54,035 nucleotides of DNA from an uncultured Chlorobiaceae bacterium (GTDB lineage Bacteria; Bacteroidota; Chlorobiia; Chlorobiales; Chlorobiaceae), in assembly GCA_903994455.1 (NCBI GenBank), contig CAJEXI010000022.1:1-54035 (forward strand). The letters run 5' to 3'. Positions within the stretch are counted from its first letter, which is position 1, and every line of letters starts with the position of its first letter. The translations under genes were made by a program, and so were the position numbers. The notes beneath the pieces were generated by a model. The model worked only from the letters and a program-made list of their open reading frames with translations. It was not told the DNA's origin and ran no database searches. Positions 16,009 through 24,303 of this stretch are shown in pieces.

Positions 16009-17315
16009 GACTTCACCTCTCTCTGTTTAATGCCATTCCAGAAAAACAGCAGGTTTCCTGCCATTATCATATAAAAGCCAAGATAAACCGCAGGCAGCCA
16101 GGGGTCACGGATAACTTCAATCAGGCTGAGCTTCGACCAGCGCCCCGCGTTTTCATCGTAACCCATCTGGTAAAGTTTCCACTCCTTAAAGGTTACAGGC
16201 TTGTTTACCTCAAGATTTGCCATGACGGTATTGCCCTCGGTATCCTGAACCGTTACCGCCGAACGGAATGATTTTGGAGTGCCAGGCACCATAATGAGGT
16301 AGAGGTTGCCCAGTTGTGCCGCATCTGGTCTCAAACCGGGGCTTCCTGTGCTAATCCACGCCTCGCGCTGTGTTGCGCCTGTGGTGATTCTGACTTTTGC
16401 GTAAGGAATGCCTGTTGAGCGATCTGCCGGTTGTGGAATGCCCGTCTCTCCAGGAAGCGCGGCGGGCATATAGTCGAGCACAAGGACCTCAACTCCATTC
16501 CACGATGCCGTTGTGCCTTTTCGGACTTCAAGTGTCGCTTTTGACTTGTCCATCAGCAACCTGTCGCTGTGCGGATCATAGAGCAAAAGCTGGGGCGGAT
16601 ACTCCTCAAGGGAAAAGTCATGCAGAAAAACAGAAAAAGGGAGTGGCCGGGGAGTATCACTCTCCATGGTATAACCAAGGTTGCAAGCTTTGCCCTCTTC
16701 AACCGGCACCACAAGCCGCTGAAGATCGGAACTGCCAAAAATACCGCATGAAAGCGCTATCCAGAACCCTGCGTGAAAAAGGATAAACTGTATGTTCTGC
16801 ACTTTAAAAGGAATGAGCTTCCATGAAAGTGACAGACCAAGGTTAACGAGAAAGAGGAGAACAACAACCGCAAAAGGCCAGCTCGAAAAGATTTGATTGA
16901 TTCTTGACTGGAGATAGATCGATGTCATCTGTTTAAGCTGATCGCTTGACGCACCAGAAAAAATCGGAGCTATTCGGAGTTGTTGATAGAGATCCGCTGG
17001 AGTAACCTCTCCCTGAGGCAGAACTCCGCCAAGGAACGAGAGAAGGGCTATGGCGACAATAAGGCACAACCCGAGAGGAATTCCCCCAAGCCACTTGACC
17101 GTTGTATTTTCCCTGAAAGAAAACCCTGCGCTTATCACGATTAAAGCGAAGAGGCCAAGAAATATTGCGTTGAATGGCAAATGAGCTTGAGGCACCCCGG
17201 TACCTGAACCTTCAAACTGAAGAACAAAACCCATAACGACAGCAACTGCCGTAAAAAGAGCAGATTCCCTGAACTCCCAGGGAGCCTGAAACCAGCGACG
17301 CCGGACAACTACCAT
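16005..17315 (-). CDS. ccsB: Cytochrome c biogenesis protein CcsB (ResB type)
   Basis: The 436-residue protein has three N-terminal and one C-terminal hydrophobic spans surrounding a large, probably extracytoplasmic domain (about residues 210-400). The pattern L-S-L-S-W-K-L-I-P and Q-F-I-L-F-H-A-G-F-W, and a C-terminal Y-L-G-F-Y-M-I-M-A-G-N-L-L-F-F-W, fits ResB/CcsB. It chaperones apocytochrome c to CcsA. It is the first gene of the ccsB-ccsA pair. The divergent gene across a 430-bp gap is a TlpA/ResA-like thioredoxin, a usual partner in System II for reducing the haem-binding cysteines. Confidence 0.88.
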   Translation of the reverse strand: MVVVRRRWFQAPWEFRESALFTAVAVVMGFVLQFEGSGTGVPQAHLPFNAIFLGLFALIVISAGFSFRENTTVKWLGGIPLGLCLIVAIALLSFLGGVLPQGEVTPADLYQQLRIAPIFSGASSDQLKQMTSIYLQSRINQIFSSWPFAVVVLLFLVNLGLSLSWKLIPFKVQNIQFILFHAGFWIALSCGIFGSSDLQRLVVPVEEGKACNLGYTMESDTPRPLPFSVFLHDFSLEEYPPQLLLYDPHSDRLLMDKSKATLEVRKGTTASWNGVEVLVLDYMPAALPGETGIPQPADRSTGIPYAKVRITTGATQREAWISTGSPGLRPDAAQLGNLYLIMVPGTPKSFRSAVTVQDTEGNTVMANLEVNKPVTFKEWKLYQMGYDENAGRWSKLSLIEVIRDPWLPAVYLGFYMIMAGNLLFFWNGIKQREVKS

Positions 17316-17745
17316 AATAGACTACCTGAACTTTGTTCTTATTAATTTAAACTATTGCGGAGTACACCCTCGTTATGCTCCGTTACCAGGAACAGAAATC
17401 TTGAGGACAGGCATAGCAACCACATTTATTTCAGGCAGATGGCAAAAAAGCAGCTTCCTGAACGGTGGAACAAAATATACAGGAGCGGCTTTTGTTTAAC
17501 AAACAATAGTTCATTTTTTCCCTTGCTCTGATGCGATGGCTTTTTTATTATTGGCAATCATATTTGAGCTTATTTGAGCGTATTTAAGTGATTTTTAAGG
17601 TTGTCTTAATGGTGTTTTAAAGGGACAATGATTATCCTTGGAAAGAAGGACTAGAAATCAGTATTCATGTTCTTTGTGCTGTTTTTGTTGAATTTTTGTT
17701 GTATGCTGTTTTTTTAAACAATTTTCATAATCAGATACTCTTGCT
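17316..17745. other. 430-bp divergent intergenic region ccsB / tlpA-like
   Basis: This gap must hold the promoters of both divergent operons. No gene is evident. The half nearer the thioredoxin gene is very A+T rich and contains the three 10-bp direct repeats (17561-17590) and an inverted TTGTC/GACAA pair at 17601-17605 and 17624-17628. I could not assign -35/-10 elements with confidence. Confidence 0.6.
17561..17590. repeat. Three direct repeats with 10-bp period (TATTTGAGC-like)
   Basis: TATTTGAGCT, TATTTGAGCG and TATTTAAGTG follow one another without a gap, so the same face of the helix is repeated once per turn. This is the usual layout for head-to-tail binding of winged-helix response regulators. 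It lies about 155 bp upstream of the thioredoxin gene and 245 bp upstream of ccsB. The regulatory role is inference. Confidence 0.55.
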
Positions 17746-18261
17746 ATGGAAACGATTCGTTGGAAAAAAGTCAGGTCGCTTCTGCTTGCGCTTCTTTTTT
17801 GTTTGAGTTTCAACGCCGACTCCTATGCGCTTGAGCCTGGTGGTCGTGCACCTGATTTTCTGTTGCCGGGAGCACAAGGAACGGTTATGCTTTCAAAAGC
17901 GACCGGTTCGGTCATCTATGTTGATTTCTGGGCATCGTGGTGCGGACCCTGCAAACAGTCGTTTCCCTGGATGAACGCCATGCAGGACAAATATCGTTCA
18001 CAGGGATTGCAGATTATAGGCGTGAATGTCGATGCCAAAAGTGAGGATGCCAAAAAGTTTCTTGCTCAGAACCCTGCTCACTTTACCGTTGCTTTTGACC
18101 CAAAAGGTGCGACTCCCCGGCAGTACGGGGTGAAAGGGATGCCGACAAGCTTTCTTCTTGACCGGGATGGTAAAATTATTTTCCAGCATTCAGGTTTTAA
18201 CGCGGCTGCAGGCGAAACACTTGAGAAAGAGATTAAAGCGGCACTGGAGGCAAAAAAATGA
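17746..18261 (+). CDS. TlpA/ResA-like extracytoplasmic thioredoxin
   Basis: This 171-residue protein starts with a charged segment and a hydrophobic signal or anchor (S-L-L-L-A-L-L-F-C-L-S-F). The thioredoxin fold follows, with active site W65-C-G-P-C69 in F-W-A-S-W-C-G-P-C-K and the cis-proline loop G-M-P-T-S-F-L-L-D. Proteins of this type reduce disulfides outside the cytoplasm. It overlaps the DUF4266 lipoprotein gene by four bases (ATGA, 18258-18261), so the two are translationally coupled. DsbD, which could recharge it with electrons, is the last gene of the same run. It could serve cytochrome c maturation (ccsBA diverge from it), the DUF4266/DUF3570 system, or both. Confidence 0.9.
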   Translation: METIRWKKVRSLLLALLFCLSFNADSYALEPGGRAPDFLLPGAQGTVMLSKATGSVIYVDFWASWCGPCKQSFPWMNAMQDKYRSQGLQIIGVNVDAKSEDAKKFLAQNPAHFTVAFDPKGATPRQYGVKGMPTSFLLDRDGKIIFQHSGFNAAAGETLEKEIKAALEAKK

Positions 18262-18497
18262 AAAGGCATATACTGCAAAAACTGCTTCATGCTTTTCTGT
18301 TGATTGTAACACTTGGCCTTTCAGGCTGCGCGGTTGGGCAGGCTGTCCAGCCCTGGGAAAAAGAGACGCTTGCCCGCCATGAGATGACCTTTGAGGGGGA
18401 TCCGCTGGAGACCAAATATGATGAGCACATCTACAGCAGCAAGGAGGGTGCTTCGGGCGGCGCGGGAGTTGGAGGGGGCGGTTGTGGCTGCAATTAA
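18258..18497 (+). CDS. DUF4266 small lipoprotein with GGGGCGCN tail
   Basis: The 79-residue protein has a signal peptide ending in a lipobox, L-S-G-C at about residue 23, so the mature lipoprotein is only about 57 residues. It continues V-Q-P-W-E-K-E-T-L-A and M-T-F-E-G-D-P-L-E, and ends in a glycine-rich tail with G-G-G-G-C-G-C-N. This pattern matches DUF4266. The function is unknown. The two close cysteines beside a TlpA-type thioredoxin gene suggest a redox-active or metal-binding dithiol. The gene overlaps the thioredoxin gene by 4 bp and precedes the DUF3570 gene by 27 bp, the neighbourhood I associate with this family. Confidence 0.85.
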   Translation: MKRHILQKLLHAFLLIVTLGLSGCAVGQAVQPWEKETLARHEMTFEGDPLETKYDEHIYSSKEGASGGAGVGGGGCGCN

Positions 18498-18524
18498 CGT
18501 CATTTTAATTTTCAGGATACTCTT

Positions 18525-19670
18525 ATGAAATCTGTCCCGACTAAAAAAAATTATGGCATAGGAGCCGCGCTTTTTGTTGCAGCAATGGCTTTGCCCTCCT
18601 ACCAGCCTGCCCTGGCCGAAGCGGTTCCTGAAAATGGCACTGTTGCTTTCAAATATCTTAACTATCAGGACAGCCAGCCGAACCAGGATCGCATTGGGGT
18701 TAATGCGTACTCAACATCGATCATGATGCCATTTGCAGCAAAGTGGTCGGTCAATACTTCGTATACTTATGATGCTGTTTCAGGTGCATCTCCCCGGCGA
18801 CATGATTATTTTGATGCTGTTGCGGGCGCATCAACCATGTCAGAGGAACGAAGTGCCGGAGATCTTAACTTCACCAGGTATCTCGATAGAGGAACTATAA
18901 CCTTCGGCACGAGTTATTCGGAGGAATCGGACTACATATCACGGGGCTACTCCTTGCAGAGAAGCTTTTCGACAGTAGACAATAATACGACGGTAACGCT
19001 TGGTGGAAGCTATAACACCGATACGATCAATGCGTGGAAAAAAGAGGTTTATGGAAGGTCGAAAAAGGTTTATGCCGGCTTAATTGGTGTCTCCACGGTA
19101 TTGACCAGGCACGATATCATTCAGCTTAATGTTGGATTTTCCAGAGGTGAGGGCTATTTCTCGGACCCTTACAAAGAAGGCGAAGGTGGCACCCTCGACC
19201 CAAGGCCGAAGGAACGTAACATAACAACAGCCATGATTCGCTGGAACTATCACCTCTATGGTACTGATGGTACGGCAAGAGTCTCTTATCGATACTACAC
19301 AGACACCTTTGATATTACAGCGCATACTCTTGGGATCGAGTATGTTCAGCCGCTGCCATACCGCTTGACCATTACGCCTGCGGTTCGGTATTCATCCCAG
19401 ACGGCAGCATACTTTTATGTACCGAAGGCATCGTATAACCATTTGGCTGATCCCTCCAGACCCTACTCTTATGACGAACGGCTATCGGCTTTTGGTGCCC
19501 GGACACTCGGGGTAAAGGTTGAAAAAAAATTTGGTGCGGACTGGTCTGCTGATGTCAAATATGAGCAATATGAGCAACGTGCGGCGTGGTGCATGACGGG
19601 TAGCGGCGATCCCGGGCTTCAGCCTTTCCGGTTCAGAAGTATTCAGCTTGGCATTGCGCGACAGTTGTAA
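18525..19670 (+). CDS. DUF3570 outer-membrane beta-barrel protein
   Basis: The 381-residue protein has a Sec signal peptide (hydrophobic G-A-A-L-F-V-A-A-M-A-L, cleavage around A-L-A at 29-31). Alternating polar/aromatic strands run to a C-terminal hydrophobic strand ending in L, as in outer-membrane barrels. Pieces such as A-G-D-L-N-F-T-R-Y-L-D-R and D-N-N-T-T-V-T-L-G fit DUF3570. Two closely spaced motifs, D83-A-V-S-G-A-S89 and D97-A-V-A-G-A-S103, resemble the D-x-x-(S/T)-G-A-(T/S) sites at which ApbE attaches FMN. An apbE gene lies in the same run. The function of the family is unknown to me. A ribosome-binding AGGA (18513-18516) precedes the ATG. Confidence 0.85.
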   Translation: MKSVPTKKNYGIGAALFVAAMALPSYQPALAEAVPENGTVAFKYLNYQDSQPNQDRIGVNAYSTSIMMPFAAKWSVNTSYTYDAVSGASPRRHDYFDAVAGASTMSEERSAGDLNFTRYLDRGTITFGTSYSEESDYISRGYSLQRSFSTVDNNTTVTLGGSYNTDTINAWKKEVYGRSKKVYAGLIGVSTVLTRHDIIQLNVGFSRGEGYFSDPYKEGEGGTLDPRPKERNITTAMIRWNYHLYGTDGTARVSYRYYTDTFDITAHTLGIEYVQPLPYRLTITPAVRYSSQTAAYFYVPKASYNHLADPSRPYSYDERLSAFGARTLGVKVEKKFGADWSADVKYEQYEQRAAWCMTGSGDPGLQPFRFRSIQLGIARQL

Positions 19671-19823
19671 GTCGTACATCTTGACGTTTTGTTCACCACT
19701 TTGGTGTGAATTTCAGAGTTTTCTGAAGGATCGCCTCAACCCGTGCCTTTTAAACGAGACTATTCCTTTTTGGGCATTGCTCTCTTAACAAATTACTCGC
19801 TTCTATAAACCGGAGAAATAGAC
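19671..19823. other. Intergenic region before the Ig-like repeat gene
   Basis: This 153-bp gap holds an imperfect hairpin, TTCACCAC-TTT-GGTGTGAA (about 19701-19719), and a good ribosome-binding GGAG (19812-19815) 8 nt before ATG 19824. No coding potential was seen. The hairpin could separate the repeat gene from the upstream three-gene unit. Confidence 0.45.
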
Positions 19824-22800
19824 ATGGCAACTTATCCTTATATAATAACAGGCACATCGGGCGACGATAAGGCGAATATGAGTGTAAGTGGCCAGCCACG
19901 AGGGGCGGGCAATACCTATGCTTATACCTTTAACGGGGCCGCCGGTCAGGACACATTTTACGTCGCAGCTTCGAATTCTCAAACCGGATCATACGCCAGC
20001 AAATTTTCTGCTGCAACTTTCTCCATTGGAACGACAACACTGAACAATTCCCTGCCAAGTGGCACCATGCCTAATGGAACAGGAACGGAAGCTGGAATGT
20101 ATGTGGTAACCGGTGCAAGTGCAGATGGTATAAATTACAGATTTGTACTGGACAAAGTTGAAACCCTGGTGTTCAGTGACAAGGTAGTCACCTTATCTTA
20201 TGCTGACACCACTGCGCCGACGCTCCTCAGCTCCAATCCCCTCGATGCAGTAACAGGTGTCGCAGTCAACAGCAGCATTGTGATGACGTTCAGTGAGGCT
20301 GTTCAGAAGGGAACGGGGGCGATTGAAATTCACAGCGGTTCGGCAACAGGAACAACCGTTGCCACTTATGACGCGGCGACCTCCTCGAATCTGACATTTG
20401 CAGGCAGTATCCTGACGATCGATCCGACGGCTGATCTGGCGAACAATACGACATACTTTGTTACCATTGCATCGGGAGCTGTCAAGGATCTCGCCAGTAA
20501 CAGTTACTCCGGCATCACCACATACGATTTTACGACAGTTCCCGATAACACCCCGCCAACGGTAACTGCATTCAGCCCAGCGGATGCGGCAACGGGCGTG
20601 CTTGCTGCGAGCAATATCGTGCTGACGTTCAGTGAGGCGATTCAGAAGGGAACAGGTCTGATTGAAATTCATAGTGGTTCGGCAACAGGTCCCATCGTTG
20701 CCACGTATGATGCCGCAACCTCCACGAACCTGATGTTTGCCAGCAATACACTGATCATTAATCCAACGACTGATCTTGCCAGCGATGGCACGCAGTACTT
20801 TGTCACCCTTGCGTCCGGTACGGTGAAGGATCTTGCAGGCAACCTCTCTGCAGGTATCACGACCTACGATTTCTTTACCGTTGACACTGCTCCCCCGACA
20901 GTCACGACCTTCAGTCCAACGGATGCAGCGACTGGCGTTGCTGTTGCGAGCAACATTCTGCTGACCTTCAGTGAAAAGATCCAGAAGGGTGTTGGAGCCA
21001 TTACCATTCATAGCGGTTCATCAACGGGCACAATCGTTGCCACGTATGATGCCGCAACCTCCTCGAACCTGATGTTTGCCAGCAATACACTGACCATTAA
21101 TCCGACGGCTGATCTGGCCAGCGATGGCACCCAGTATTTTGTTACCCTGGACTCCGGGACGGTGAAGGATCTTGCAGGCAATCTCTATGCAGGAACAACG
21201 ACGTATGATTTCTTTACGCTCGACAATACCCCTCCCGTTGCAGCCTTCTCGAATGCAGCAACACCCGTTGCTGTAGGGAGTAGCATCGTGCTGACCTTTA
21301 GTGAGACGATCCGGAAGGGTACAGGAGCGATTACAATTCATGCCGATTCGACAACAGGCCCCCTTTTTGAACCAGCTTACGATGCGGCAACAAACACTTC
21401 GAATCTGACGTTTTCAGGCAATACGCTCACGATCAACCCGACGGACACTCTTGCAAACGCTACACATTACTATGTCTCGTTTGCAGCGGGTTCGGTAACG
21501 GATTCCGCAGGAAACGGCTATAGCGGAACGACTGCTTATGATTTTACAACTACATCTGCCGCCGATACCACAGCGCCGACGCTTTCCATGGTTGTTCCTA
21601 CTGACGCGCAAACAAATGTAGCCATAAGCAGTGATATTGTGCTGACCTTCAGTGAGGATGTTCAGAAAGGGAGTGGCCTGATTGAAATTCACAGCGGTTC
21701 AGCAGGTGGTGCAACCGTTGCCACTTATGACGCAGCAACCTCCTCGAATCTGACATTCTCAGGCAGTACGCTCACAATAAATCCCACAAATGATCTGGCG
21801 AACGGAACAACATACTTTGTCACCGTTGCGTCTGGCGCTGTAAAGGATCTCTCGAATAACAGTTACTCGGGTATCAATACTTATGACTTTACGACGGTTC
21901 CTGATGCCACCCCGCCAACGGTAACAGCCTTCAGCCCGACGGATGCGGCAACAGGGGTGGCTGCTGCGAGCGACATTATGCTGACGTTCAGTGAGCCGAT
22001 TCAGAAGGGATCTGGTCTGATTGAAATTCACAGTGGTTCGCCAACAGGCACAACCGTCGCCTCCTATGATGCGGCAAACTCTCCGGGCCTTGCGTTTGCG
22101 GGCAATACACTGACCATCAATCCGACGGCTGATCTGGCAAGCGATGGGACGCAGTACTTCGTCAACCTTGCTTACGGTACGGTGAAGGATCTTGCAGGCA
22201 ACCTCTACGCAGGTATCGCGACCTACGATTTCTTTACAGTTGACACGACTTCCCCTACAGTCACTACCTTCAGCCCGACGAATGCGGCAACAGGCGTTCC
22301 TGTTGCGAGCAGCATTCTGCTCACCTTCAGTGAAAAGATCCAGAAGGGTGCAGGAGCCATTACCATTCATAGCGGTTCGGCAACTGGCCCAACCGTTGCG
22401 ACCTATGAGGCCGCAACAAACACCTCGAATCTGACATTTTCAGACAAGACGCTGACCATCAATCCAACGGCTGACCTGGCGACCGACGGTACTCACTACT
22501 TCATTACCCTGGCACCGGGTACGGTTTACGATCTTGCAGGCAACCTCTATGCGGGCACCACAACCTACAATTTCTTGACGCAAGATACTGCTCCGCCGAC
22601 GGTAACATCCTTCAGCCCGGCGGATGCTGCAACAGGCATCGCTGTCGGGAGCAGCATTGTGCTGACCTTCAACGAGACGATCCAGAGGGGTACAGGAGCG
22701 ATTGCAATTCATGCAGGTTCGGCAACGGGTACAATCGTTGCTACATACGAAGCAGCAACTTCCACGAATCTGGCGATTTCAGGCAATGCGCTTACCATTG

Positions 22801-23363
22801 ATCCTTCCGCCGATCTGGCAACCGATACCCATTATTTTGTCACGTTGGCGGCGGGTTCGATAAAGGATTCCGCAGCAAACAGCTATGCTGGAATCACGAG
22901 CTACGACTTTACAACGGTTGACACCATAGCGCCGACGGTTATCTCTTTCAGTCCAACTGATGCCACCACGGGGGTTTCTGTCGGGAGCGACATCGTTATT
23001 ACCTTCAGTGAAGCCGTTCATAACGGTACGGGTCTGATTGAAATTCACAGCGGTTCTGAAACCGGTGCCGTTGTGGCAAGCTACGATGCTGCAACAAATA
23101 CCTCGAATATCAGCTTTTCGGGCAATATGCTCACCATCAACCCGGCTGATAATCTTGCAGCAGATACACACTACTTCGTCACGCTTCAGAATGGATCGGT
23201 CAATGACCTTGCCGGAAACCACTATGCAGGAACTGCGGCTTACGACTTCACAACAGGTGCAGATCCCTATGCAGGCGCGGGCAACAACCTTGGGGCCGAT
23301 GTTGGCCCTGTTGTGGTAGGGGTTGGAGGACTTGGAGTACTTGCCTGGGTTCTTTTCTTTTAG
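19824..23363 (+). CDS. Large surface protein with nine Ig-like (Big_5) repeats
   Basis: The protein has 1179 residues. The N-terminal ~125 residues (starting M-A-T-Y-P-Y-I-I-T-G-T-S-G-D-D-K) form a separate domain without a signal peptide. Nine repeats of about 105-115 residues follow. Each opens with D-T/N-x-P-P-T-V and F-S-P-x-D-A-A-T-G-V, continues I-V-L-T-F-S-E-x-I-Q-K-G, I-x-I-H-S-G-S-A-T-G, Y-D-A-A-T and L-T-I-N-P-T-A-D-L-A, and closes with Y-D-F-T-T. This is the bacterial Ig-like Big_5 pattern. The last residues are a Gly/Val-rich hydrophobic stretch ending W-V-L-F-F, with no LPXTG or basic tail. Repeats 5-7 copy the order of repeats 1-3. It is probably exported by a Type I-like or other signal-peptide-independent route, an adhesin or surface-layer role being possible. 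Confidence 0.85.
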   Translation: MATYPYIITGTSGDDKANMSVSGQPRGAGNTYAYTFNGAAGQDTFYVAASNSQTGSYASKFSAATFSIGTTTLNNSLPSGTMPNGTGTEAGMYVVTGASADGINYRFVLDKVETLVFSDKVVTLSYADTTAPTLLSSNPLDAVTGVAVNSSIVMTFSEAVQKGTGAIEIHSGSATGTTVATYDAATSSNLTFAGSILTIDPTADLANNTTYFVTIASGAVKDLASNSYSGITTYDFTTVPDNTPPTVTAFSPADAATGVLAASNIVLTFSEAIQKGTGLIEIHSGSATGPIVATYDAATSTNLMFASNTLIINPTTDLASDGTQYFVTLASGTVKDLAGNLSAGITTYDFFTVDTAPPTVTTFSPTDAATGVAVASNILLTFSEKIQKGVGAITIHSGSSTGTIVATYDAATSSNLMFASNTLTINPTADLASDGTQYFVTLDSGTVKDLAGNLYAGTTTYDFFTLDNTPPVAAFSNAATPVAVGSSIVLTFSETIRKGTGAITIHADSTTGPLFEPAYDAATNTSNLTFSGNTLTINPTDTLANATHYYVSFAAGSVTDSAGNGYSGTTAYDFTTTSAADTTAPTLSMVVPTDAQTNVAISSDIVLTFSEDVQKGSGLIEIHSGSAGGATVATYDAATSSNLTFSGSTLTINPTNDLANGTTYFVTVASGAVKDLSNNSYSGINTYDFTTVPDATPPTVTAFSPTDAATGVAAASDIMLTFSEPIQKGSGLIEIHSGSPTGTTVASYDAANSPGLAFAGNTLTINPTADLASDGTQYFVNLAYGTVKDLAGNLYAGIATYDFFTVDTTSPTVTTFSPTNAATGVPVASSILLTFSEKIQKGAGAITIHSGSATGPTVATYEAATNTSNLTFSDKTLTINPTADLATDGTHYFITLAPGTVYDLAGNLYAGTTTYNFLTQDTAPPTVTSFSPADAATGIAVGSSIVLTFNETIQRGTGAIAIHAGSATGTIVATYEAATSTNLAISGNALTIDPSADLATDTHYFVTLAAGSIKDSAANSYAGITSYDFTTVDTIAPTVISFSPTDATTGVSVGSDIVITFSEAVHNGTGLIEIHSGSETGAVVASYDAATNTSNISFSGNMLTINPADNLAADTHYFVTLQNGSVNDLAGNHYAGTAAYDFTTGADPYAGAGNNLGADVGPVVVGVGGLGVLAWVLFF
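20200..23255 (+). repeat. Nine tandem coding repeats (~330 bp unit) with a higher-order duplication
   Basis: The DNA of the repeat gene shows recurring near-identical blocks such as GATCTTGCAGGCAACCTCT and CTGACCTTCAGTGA spaced about 330 bp apart. Repeats 2 and 6 share A-S-D-G-T-Q-Y-F-V and repeats 3 and 7 share F-S-E-K-I-Q-K-G, while 1 and 5 share the Y-D-F-T-T-V-P-D linker. This implies that a block of at least three repeats was duplicated as a unit. Such repeats are prone to recombination and misassembly. Confidence 0.75.
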
Positions 23364-23370
23364 TCGGCAA

Positions 23371-24261
23371 ATGAAGACGTTTCATTTTGGTTTTGAAGCC
23401 ATGGCAAGTGGATGCGAGGTTGTTCTTGCAACCGACAGCAAAGATGAGGCGCAGGAAGTTGCCAGGGTTGCCATTGACGAGATTTCAAGAATTGAGCGAA
23501 AGTACTCTCGTTATCGCGCAGAAAGCATTGTTTCACTGATCAATGCTGCCGCAGGGGTCGGCTTTGTTGAGTGTGATGATGAGACACTCTCTCTTGTCCA
23601 CTATGCTGATACTCTCTATGAAAGCAGCGGCGGTCTTTTTGATATAACTTCGGGGGTTTTGCGCAAGGCATGGACGTTCAAAAACCCGTTTGTGCCTGAT
23701 TCAGGCCTGCTCTCTTCGCTTCTTGAGCTGATCGACTGGAAAAGTGTTGAACGAAAGGGTAACGCACTTCGTCTTCCAACGGCAGGTATGGAGCTTGATT
23801 TTGGGGGATTTGGGAAGGAGTATGCTGCTGATCGTGCAGCGACCATTGTTTTTGAGCAGGGGGTAAAACATGGCTATGTCAATATGGCGGGTGATCTTCG
23901 TGTTGTGGGCCCAAAGCCTGATGGGAGCCCGTGGATGATCGGGATTCAGCATCCCAGGCAGAAAGATCTTGCTATTGCCTCAATCCCTCTCCATGCCGGG
24001 GCGCTGGCGACCAGTGGCGACTATGAACGCTATTTTGAAGCTGATGGCAGGCGGTATTGCCACATTATTAACCCTCAGTCGGGCTATCCCGTTACCTGTT
24101 GGCAATCAGTAACCGTTGTTACTCCTTTGGCGATTACCGCAGGAAGCTACTCCACCATAGCAATGTTGAAAGAGGCTGACGGGCTCTCTTTTCTTGATGA
24201 TTCAGGGATGGGATATCTGGCGGTAGACCAGAGTGGAAAGATTTATCACAAGAATGCGTAA
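23371..24261 (+). CDS. apbE: ApbE-family FAD:protein FMN transferase
   Basis: ApbE moves FMN from FAD to a Ser/Thr of a target protein with Mg2+. The 296-residue protein has the hallmark segments F-D-I-T-S-G-V-L, L-D-F-G-G-F-G-K-E-Y-A-A-D-R, A-L-A-T-S-G-D-Y-E-R-Y and H-I-I-N-P-Q-S-G-Y-P, plus V-T-P-L-A-I-T-A-G for the final metal ligands. Unlike many ApbE proteins it has no signal peptide or lipobox from ATG 23371, and the upstream in-frame TTG (23323) does not add one. It therefore looks cytoplasmic. The start is 7 bp after the stop of the repeat gene. Candidate targets here are the D-A-V-x-G-A-S motifs of the DUF3570 protein, though localisation would need explaining. Confidence 0.93.
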   Translation: MKTFHFGFEAMASGCEVVLATDSKDEAQEVARVAIDEISRIERKYSRYRAESIVSLINAAAGVGFVECDDETLSLVHYADTLYESSGGLFDITSGVLRKAWTFKNPFVPDSGLLSSLLELIDWKSVERKGNALRLPTAGMELDFGGFGKEYAADRAATIVFEQGVKHGYVNMAGDLRVVGPKPDGSPWMIGIQHPRQKDLAIASIPLHAGALATSGDYERYFEADGRRYCHIINPQSGYPVTCWQSVTVVTPLAITAGSYSTIAMLKEADGLSFLDDSGMGYLAVDQSGKIYHKNA

Positions 24262-24303
24262 TGCGGGGTTAGAGTCTTCAATAATTTTTTTGATGCAAAC
24301 AAA

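Noticed and set aside
20193..21011. Long minus-strand frame, and others like it to 23222, within the Ig-repeat gene, rich in Cys and Arg and repetitive
   Set aside because: They are antisense images of the coding repeats. Repetition keeps the opposite frame open by the same codon pattern, with no start signals or family resemblance.
20200..23255. CRISPR-like periodicity in the repeat region
   Set aside because: Units are about 330 bp, in frame and diverged by codon, and encode Ig-like domains. There are no short identical repeats with unique spacers.
23323..23370. Upstream TTG start for apbE
   Set aside because: It lies inside the end of the repeat gene, and the added residues do not resemble ApbE or a signal peptide.
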